This document shows positions 57,547 to 64,000 of a DNA stretch of 64,000 bases, in pieces (the first letter of the stretch is position 1; every line of letters begins with the position of its first letter). Position numbers and translations under genes: made by a program. Origin of the DNA: Reticulitermes speratus (Eukaryota > Arthropoda > Insecta > Blattodea > Rhinotermitidae); assembly GCA_021186555.1 (NCBI GenBank), contig JAJKFL010000007.1, forward strand, positions 28,012,677 through 28,076,676, in the 5' to 3' direction. The notes beneath the pieces were generated by a model. The model saw nothing but the letters and a program-made list of their open reading frames with translations. It did no database searches and was not told the DNA's origin.

Positions 57547-57775
57547 ACAAAATCTTAATTCAAATTTTTATGATTCATATCAACGTATACTAAAATTCAA
57601 GTAACTGCAAACCACATGAACTCGTATCTTAAGTTAGGAGCCACAAGCGAAAAAAAAATGACCTTTAAAGAACTGTTTAACATAGGGTGATTCCACAGTT
57701 TGAGCTCCGGGGTCATATTCCTATGCTACGAAGCCTAGCAGCTTGGAAACAACAACAACAATAATAATATAGATT
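57547..57775. other. No gene recognised
   Basis: Short unassigned stretch with a small (CAA)n/(TAA)n patch. Confidence 0.45.
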
Positions 57776-58045
57776 ACTCAATATAGCGACTAGGGTATGT
57801 TTTGGACGATACGTCTTCGATTCCCTGGAGGGGTAAGAAATTTTTTTCTCCGCCAACATGTCCAGACCTGCTCTGCGGCTCACCCAGACTCCTGTTCAAT
57901 GGGTACGGGCAGGTCTGTTCTCGGGAATAAAACGGCCGGAACGTGAGGCTGACTAACCTCATTTTATTGCCGAAGTTAAGAATGCCTAGAGATATATACC
58001 TCTACTCCCTTCTTATGTCCCCATATCATAGACAGAGATAATTTT
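57776..58045 (+). mobile_element. SINE family C, diverged
   Basis: TATAGCGACTAGGGTATG (head), CTTCGATTCCCTGG (B box), GTCCAGACCTGCTCTGCGG, TCCTGTTCAATGGGTACGGG, AAAACGGCCGGAACGTGAGG, TTAAGAATGCCTAGAG in family order. Confidence 0.78.
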
Positions 58046-58319
58046 GCCTTTTCCTTTATGATAATATCTACATATTTAAAATATTTTCTCAAATTTTGAA
58101 ATGTTTTTGCAAAGTCTGGATCAGTGGAATATTGAAGAGTTCTAAATATGGTAATGTCGATATACTGCCCTAAAATGGAAAAGGAAAGCCTGCTGTCAAA
58201 ACCTTTCGACTCAGTGACACATTGATCTCACATCGAAAGATACGAAACGGATGTAATTCAGAAATTGCAATTAAATTAAAAACTTGAAAAATTAAGTTGT
58301 CACGTATATGCTGTGAAAG
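58046..58319. other. No gene recognised
   Basis: Unassigned stretch between two family C copies in opposite orientation. Confidence 0.45.
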
Positions 58320-58560
58320 CGTATAGGGGGAGTGGAGGCATTGCTTCAGACATTTTTAAGGTGGAGGAGAGTGGTGAGCTTCACGTCCAGGCCGCTTTAC
58401 AAACTGGGGACAGAATCACGGTACCAGTTAAATAGGAGACGGGGTGGGCCCCAGAGTCGGTCTGAACATTTTTAAGAATAAAAATCTCTTGCCTCTATCG
58501 GGATTCTAACCCCGGAGCTTCCATCCTTTTGACTTATCTTTGTACTGATTACGCTAAATA
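58320..58560 (-). mobile_element. SINE family C, diverged
   Basis: Minus strand: GGGGTTAGAATCCCG (B box with one change), CAGACCGACTCTGGGGCCC, CCTATTTAACTGGTACCG, TGTAAAGCGGCCTGGACGTG and a 3' end with CCTCCACTCCCCC. Confidence 0.75.
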
Positions 58561-59510
58561 CATGAAAATAAATTTCTGTAAAAAAAAAAACTTTCTTGAA
58601 AGCTGACATACAGCGGTACACGCAGAATAATCATGTTACGATAATGCAAAAAAACTAAACTCAAAAATGATTTGGAAACGCCATGACGAGGCCAAACTTC
58701 ACGGAGATCGACTTCATGGCTTTCAAATACAATATAGATATACCAGCCTATTGATAATATTTTGGTGACCGTATATATTAATGTTCAGTGCTTTTCAATT
58801 AATTATAATTGAAGAGTTTTCCCTTATTGTGTTGGTAACGTAATCTCTATACCGAAACACCCTATAATAAATTCAATCCGTAGTTTGTGAGATTGCGTGA
58901 CAATAGGCATAAAAACCACTCCGTCCTCCAACACGCCCGCCTCATCACGACAAAGCAAAACTATTACTGCCCCTGTGCTTTATGTAACCCAATGGACTGC
59001 AATACATTAAACTATCAAAAAGTCCATCTCCGTAAATCTTAAAACATACAACAAGTAACAAAAGATTTGGTGTGGTTTTCGACGGTGGAAACTTCCAAGC
59101 CTGACATTCATTGTTCCCGATAAAATTACTGCACATTCATCTTGTTGCTAACAAACAAGTAACTCCCTCGGCTACTGTATTCTGAGGTTTCTGGTGAAGG
59201 AGTTTGGATTTAGAAGCAAGGTGACTTACTTCTGAGTTTAGTCCATTAGTCTATATCGATATGCCTTGGGCAGACGAGACTTGGGGAAACTTAAATATTT
59301 CTTGGTATTACACCGATTGTGCGTAATTCGGGTACTTTAAGACAAGAAGAAATAGTGACAAAATGAGATCGAACTGCAGAAATTATTGATCATCATTCGG
59401 TTCGGAATAAATTATTTAAACATTCGCCCTGTTCTCAGGTCTTCACAGCAACACTTCAGACCGGATTTCTGAAATATGACAGCATATAGCCTTGTAGGTG
59501 CTTACTAATA
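58561..59510. other. No gene recognised
   Basis: Unassigned; one 63-codon minus-strand frame at 58945-59136 without motif. Confidence 0.4.
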
Positions 59511-59583
59511 TTTCGACTCTGAAGATGGAGGTAGCAAATTCCTCCGAAACATTGATATCCACGTACAGGACTATATGTCGAAA
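59511..59583 (+). ncRNA. Solo hammerhead-like motif with a longer stem III
   Basis: Core CTGAAGA (59519-59525), stem II GGAGG...CCTCC, GAAA (59546-59549). TTTCGAC before the core can pair with GTCGAAA at 59577-59583, and ATATCC with GGACTAT between them, which gives an open stem I and a hairpin stem III. Next to stem I a U-U mismatch remains and the cleavage triplet would be ATA. Structure plausible, activity uncertain. Confidence 0.55.
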
Positions 59584-59738
59584 ACCAAATTCTGCATAAG
59601 ATATTTTTAACATTATTAAGAATTTACTAAGCTCAAATATTATATTTAGTTACTTTTAATATTTTTGTTTGGTTATTTAATTTTTATTGAATAACTAAAT
59701 TAAATCTTAAATTATTATTCGTCTGGATAGTTAAATGT

Positions 59739-62700
59739 CTAAAGCCTAAAATTAACCTGAATTATATAAAAAATTTATTTCGTACCGCGCAGTAAACGCA
59801 CTTCTAGGTTACGAAAACTTGTCTGTTAATGTTGTACAGTGAAATAATCGCTGTTTGTTCTGAGATCCACACAAAACACATAAATACAGTCCGTACCGCG
59901 CAGTAAACACACTCCGTCCAGTTATACAAACCAGTCAGTTAATGCTGTACAGTGAAATAATCGCTGTTTGTTCTGAGATCCACACAAAACACATAAATAC
60001 AGTCCGTACCGCGCAGTAAACACACTCCGTCACAGTTATACAAACCAGTCAGTTAATGTTGTACAGTGAAATAATCGCTGTTTGTTCTGAGATCCACACA
60101 AAACACATAAATACAGTCCGTACCGCGCAGTAAACACACTCCGTCTCAGTTATACAAACCAGTCAGTTAATGCTGTACAGTGAAATAATCGCTGTTTGTT
60201 CTGAGATCCACACAAAACACATAAATACAGTCCGTACCGCGCAGTAAACACACTCCGTCTCAGTTATACAAACCAGTCAGTTAATGTTGTACAGTGAAAT
60301 AATCGCTGTTTGTTCTGAGATCCACACAAAACACATAAATACAGCCGTACCGCGCAGTAAACACACTCCGTCACAGTTATACAAACCAGTCAGTTAATGT
60401 TGTACAGTGAAATAATCGCTGTTTGTTCTGAGATCCACACAAAACACGTAAATACAGTCCGTACCGCGCAGTAAACACACTCCGTCTCAGTTATACAAAC
60501 CAGTCAGTTAATGTGTACAGTGAAATAATCGCTGTTTGTTCTGAGATCCACACAAAACACATAAATACAGTCCGTACCGCGCAGTAAACACACTCCGTCT
60601 CAGTTATACAAACCAGTCAGTTAATGTTGTACAGTGAAATAATCGCTTTTGTTCTGAGATCCACACAAAACACATAAATACAGTCCGTACCGCGCAGTAA
60701 ACACACTCCGTCTCAGTTATACAAACCAGTCAGTTAATGTGTACAGTGAAATAATCGCTTTTTGTTCTGATGACCCACACAAAACACATAAATACAGTCC
60801 GTACCGCGCAGTAAACACACTCCGTCACAGTTATACAAACCAGTCAGTTAATGCTGTACAGTGAAATAATCGCTGTTTGTTCTATGATCCACACAAAACA
60901 CATAAATACAGTTCGTACCGCGCAGTAAACACACTCCGTCACAGTTATACAAACCAGTCAGTTAATGCTGTACAGTGAAATAATCGCTGTTTGTTCTTGA
61001 TCCACACAAAACACATAAATACAGTTCGTACCGCGCAGTAAACACACTCCGTCTCAGTTATACAAACCAGTCAGTTAATGTTGTACAGTGAAATAATCGC
61101 TGTTTGTTCTGAGTCCACACAAAACACATAAATACAGTCCGTACCGCGCAGTAAACACACTCCGTCTCAGTTATACAAACCAGTCAGTTAATGTTGTACA
61201 GTGAAATAATCGCTTTTTGTTCTGAGACCCACACAAAACACATAAATACAGTCCGTACCGCGCAGTAAACACACTCCGTCACAGTTATACAAACCAGTCA
61301 GTTAATGCTGTACAGTGAAATAATCGCTGTTTGTTCTGAGTCCACACAAAACACATAAATACAGTTCGTACCGCGCATTAAACACACTCCGTCACAGTTA
61401 TACAAACCAGTCAGTTAATGCTGTACAGTGAAATAATCGCTGTTTGTTCTTGAGTTCCACACAAAACACATAAATACAGTCGTACCGCGCAGTAAACACA
61501 CTCCGTCACAGTTATACAAACCAGTCAGTTAATGCTGTACAGTGAAATAATCGCTGTTTGTTCTGAGTTCCACACAAAACACATAAATACAGTCCGTACC
61601 GCGCAGTAAACACACTCCGTCACAGTTATACAAACCAGTCAGTTAATGCTGTACAGTGAAATAATCGCTGTTTGTTCTGAGTTCCACACAAAACACATAA
61701 ATACAGTCCGTACCGCGCAGTAAACACACTCCGTCACAGTTATACAAACCAGTCAGTTAATGCTGTACAGTGAAATAATCGCTGTTTGTTCTAGGTTCCA
61801 CACAAAACACATAAATACAGTCCGTACCGCGCAGTAAACACACTCCGTCACAGTTATACAAACCAGTCAGTTAATGCTGTACAGTGAAATAATCGCTGTT
61901 TGTTCTGAGTTCCACACAAAACACATAAATACAGTCCGTACCGCGCAGTAAACACACTCCGTCACAGTTATACAAACCAGTCAGTTAATGCTGTACAGTG
62001 AAATAATCGCTGTTTGTTCTATGATCCACACAAAACACATAAATACAGTTCGTACCGCGCAATAAACACACTCCGTCTCAGTTATACAAACCAGTCAGTT
62101 AATGCTGTACAGTGAAATAATCGCTGTTTGTTCTGAGTTCCACACAAAACACATAAATACAGTCCGTACCGCGCAGTAAACACACTCCGTCACAGTTATA
62201 CAAACCAGTCAGTTAATGCTGTACAGTGAAATAATCGCTGTTTGTTCTATGATCCACACAAAACACATAAATACAGTTCGTACCGCGCAGTAAACACACT
62301 CCGTCTCAGTTATACAAACCAGTCAGTTAATGCTGTACAGTGAAATAATCGCTGTTTGTTCTGAGTTCCACACAAAACACATAAATACAGTCCGTACCGC
62401 GCAGTAAACACACTCCGTCACAGTTATACAAACCAGTCAGTTAATGCTGTACAGTGAAATAATCGCTGTTTGTTCTGAGATCCACACAAAACATAAATAC
62501 AGTTCGTACCGCGCAGTAAACACACTCCGTCTCAGTTATACAAACCAGTCAGTTAATGTGTACAGTGAAATAATCCTGTTTGTTCTGAGTTCCACACAAA
62601 ACACATAAATACAGTCCGTACCGCGCAGTAAACACACTCCGTCCAGTTACACAAACCAGTCAGTTAATGCTGTACAGTGAAATAATCGCTGTTTGTTCTA

Positions 62701-62909
62701 GATCCACACAAAACACATAAATACAGTTCGTACCGCGCAGTAAACACACTCCGTCCAGTTATACAAACCAGTCAGTTAATGCTGTACAGTGAAATAATTG
62801 CTGCTTGTTCTGAGATCCACACAAAACACATAAATACACCGTGTGGGCAGAACGTAGGATTTTTGTATGTTAAAATTTGTGGTACATATAATAAGCACTT
62901 GTCTTTAAG
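59739..62909 (+). mobile_element. 114-bp element expanded to about 27 units
   Basis: The left end CTAAAGCCTAAAATTAACC is followed by about 27 units of the 114-bp repeat (GTACCGCGCAGTAAACACAC, CAAACCAGTCAGTTAATG, TGAAATAATCGCTGTTTG, CACACAAAACACATAAATAC), then the standard exit GTGTGGGCAGAACGTAG and GGTACATATAATAAGC to GTCTTTAA. Diagnostic sites (CTCAG/CACAG, TTGTAC/CTGTAC, GAGATCC/GAGTTCC/ATGATCC, AGTCCG/AGTTCG) vary between units. No coding capacity. Confidence 0.95.
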
Positions 62910-63244
62910 GGGTTGATTCCGTAATTTATTTTACAACGCTCTTTCAGCTGCTTATATCACGTAACGTAAAATTTTAGGGTGTTGTGTGTGACGAACTGTG
63001 AAGAATTTTGTAGAAATACGTCGGGGTTTATTAATGGCACTACCATATAATTTACCTGGACTGGAAGATTAAAGCCACCAAAAACTGACGGAACAGTGGG
63101 TACAGAGATTGATATTCGAACCCGGGACCTCATCAACACTAAACACGAGTGCTAATAACTGGATCGTGACTTTCAATGTACTTAGTCAATTAGATGAGAC
63201 TGCTTAGTCACGTATTCAGTTAGTCTAACGTTTATTCACTTTAG
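62910..63244. other. No gene; possible tRNA-like SINE relic
   Basis: On the minus strand at about 63110-63170 GGTCCCGGGTTCGAAT resembles a B box; no A box at the right distance is convincing. Confidence 0.3.
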
Positions 63245-63900
63245 ATAATTTTAGTCTTGTTGGGCTCCACTATCACGGAAACAGACTGTTGCCACTTTAA
63301 GAACAATGCAATAAAGAACACAGAGTTGACGGTTTTAATCACTATTAGTTTGTTTATATTTTTAGGCGCTTTCGCAAAATTGCGAAAAGAGATTATTGGC
63401 TTTGTCATGTCTGTCCGTCTGTCCGTCCGAATGGAACAACTCGGGTCCAACTGGAAATCTGATCATGAAATCTGATATTGGAGGATTTTTCGAAAAATCT
63501 GTCGAAAAAAATTAAAGTTTGTTTAAAATCTGACAAGAATAACGGGTAATTTACACGGATACCTATTTACATATATGATAACATTTCGTCGAATTCTTCT
63601 CAGAATGAGAAATATTTCAGACAAACGTTGAAGAGAAAATGAAAGAAGACATTTCGTGTTCAATAACTTTTTTCCCCGAAAATCGTGCCGTTTATGAGAT
63701 AAAGTGGAAAATTATAGTACAGCCGGACAGGCCACAGATGACAATATAATACGGTGCATGTGCTTTGCATGCTGGATAACTAAGGCTACAGACACACACT
63801 CAAAATATGTAATACATATTGCTTTTTCACGGCATCAATGGTCACGCGAACGCACTTCAGTGTTACGTTTACACGTACATCGCCTGCCTTGTTATTAAAT
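63245..63900 (+). mobile_element. Dispersed repeat X, copy 2
   Basis: From about 63560 to 63900 it matches the minus strand of 15250-15880 on both sides of the SINE there. Here the SINE is absent (63836-63848 reads ACGGCATCAATGG), so this is the empty-site version. The part 63360-63440 with TGTCCGTCTGTCCGTCC may belong to the same element, but copy 1 does not reach it. Class unknown. Confidence 0.7.
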
Positions 63901-64000
63901 GACGCTTTCAGTAAATCAACTACGTAGCTTCTAACAATTCGATGATACTGAATGACGATAGTAGAGAACGTTGAAGGGAGGGTAGAACTGACCTCGGTGC

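Noticed and set aside
59739-62909. CRISPR array
   Set aside because: Units are contiguous without unique spacers, the sequence is eukaryotic and there are no cas genes.
59739-62909. Centromeric satellite
   Set aside because: The array is only about 3.2 kb, bounded by transposon ends and present in short form at three other nearby sites.

Overview
The window looks like intergenic DNA from a large, repeat-rich insect genome. It has no operons, no ribosome-binding sites and no long non-repetitive ORF. It is moderately AT-rich, and almost every recognisable unit is a transposable element, an element relic or a tandem array. The mixture of tRNA-headed SINEs, RTE-like LINE tails and mariner fragments resembles blattodean genomes (cockroach or termite; Periplaneta-like is my best guess). 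That species call rests on memory of such repeats, not on a search. I find no protein-coding gene I would defend, no functional tRNA or rRNA gene and no CRISPR.

Layout. 0-9 kb: deleted mariner copies (382, 2209, 5467), SINEs (1278, 4854, 6911), a 63-bp tandem array (3230-3613) and a tiny retro-insert (8936). 9-16 kb: a SINE beside a pair of inverted hammerhead-ribozyme motifs (10.2 kb), the best mariner remnant (11140-11730), a 114-bp tandem array inside a terminal-inverted-repeat element (11731-12290), then SINEs inserted in a second dispersed repeat. 16-31 kb: a hammerhead-bearing element with target-site duplication (18.5 kb), several SINEs, a one-unit version of the 114-bp element (22982-23475), a second mariner family (26684-27092), a SINE inserted into its own family (27.8-28.4 kb) and a LINE tail (29.4 kb). 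31-45 kb: a 29-bp array (32478-33290), a SINE with an internal duplication, a composite SINE (38840-39385), a 727-bp palindrome with hammerhead motifs at both ends (41808-42534) and a 150-bp tandem array of a related sequence (44638-45385). 45-64 kb: an inverted 114-bp array (47678-48451), a 39-bp array grown from the last codons of a LINE (49837-51150), a second hammerhead palindrome (52318-52890), LINE tails, more SINEs, and a 3.2-kb 114-bp array (59739-62909).

The most interesting content is not coded in protein. (1) A set of type I hammerhead self-cleaving ribozyme motifs, several as mirror-image pairs at the ends of palindromic insertions with 11-14 bp target-site duplications. This fits non-autonomous Penelope-like or retrozyme-like elements. 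(2) A TTAA-flanked inverted-repeat element found here in four states, with about 1, 4, 6 and 27 copies of an internal 114-bp unit, so the growth of a satellite can be read within one window. (3) Several examples of retroelements turning into tandem repeats or composites (LINE-end minisatellite, SINE template-switch composite, SINE internal duplication). No gene network can be described because no host gene is present.
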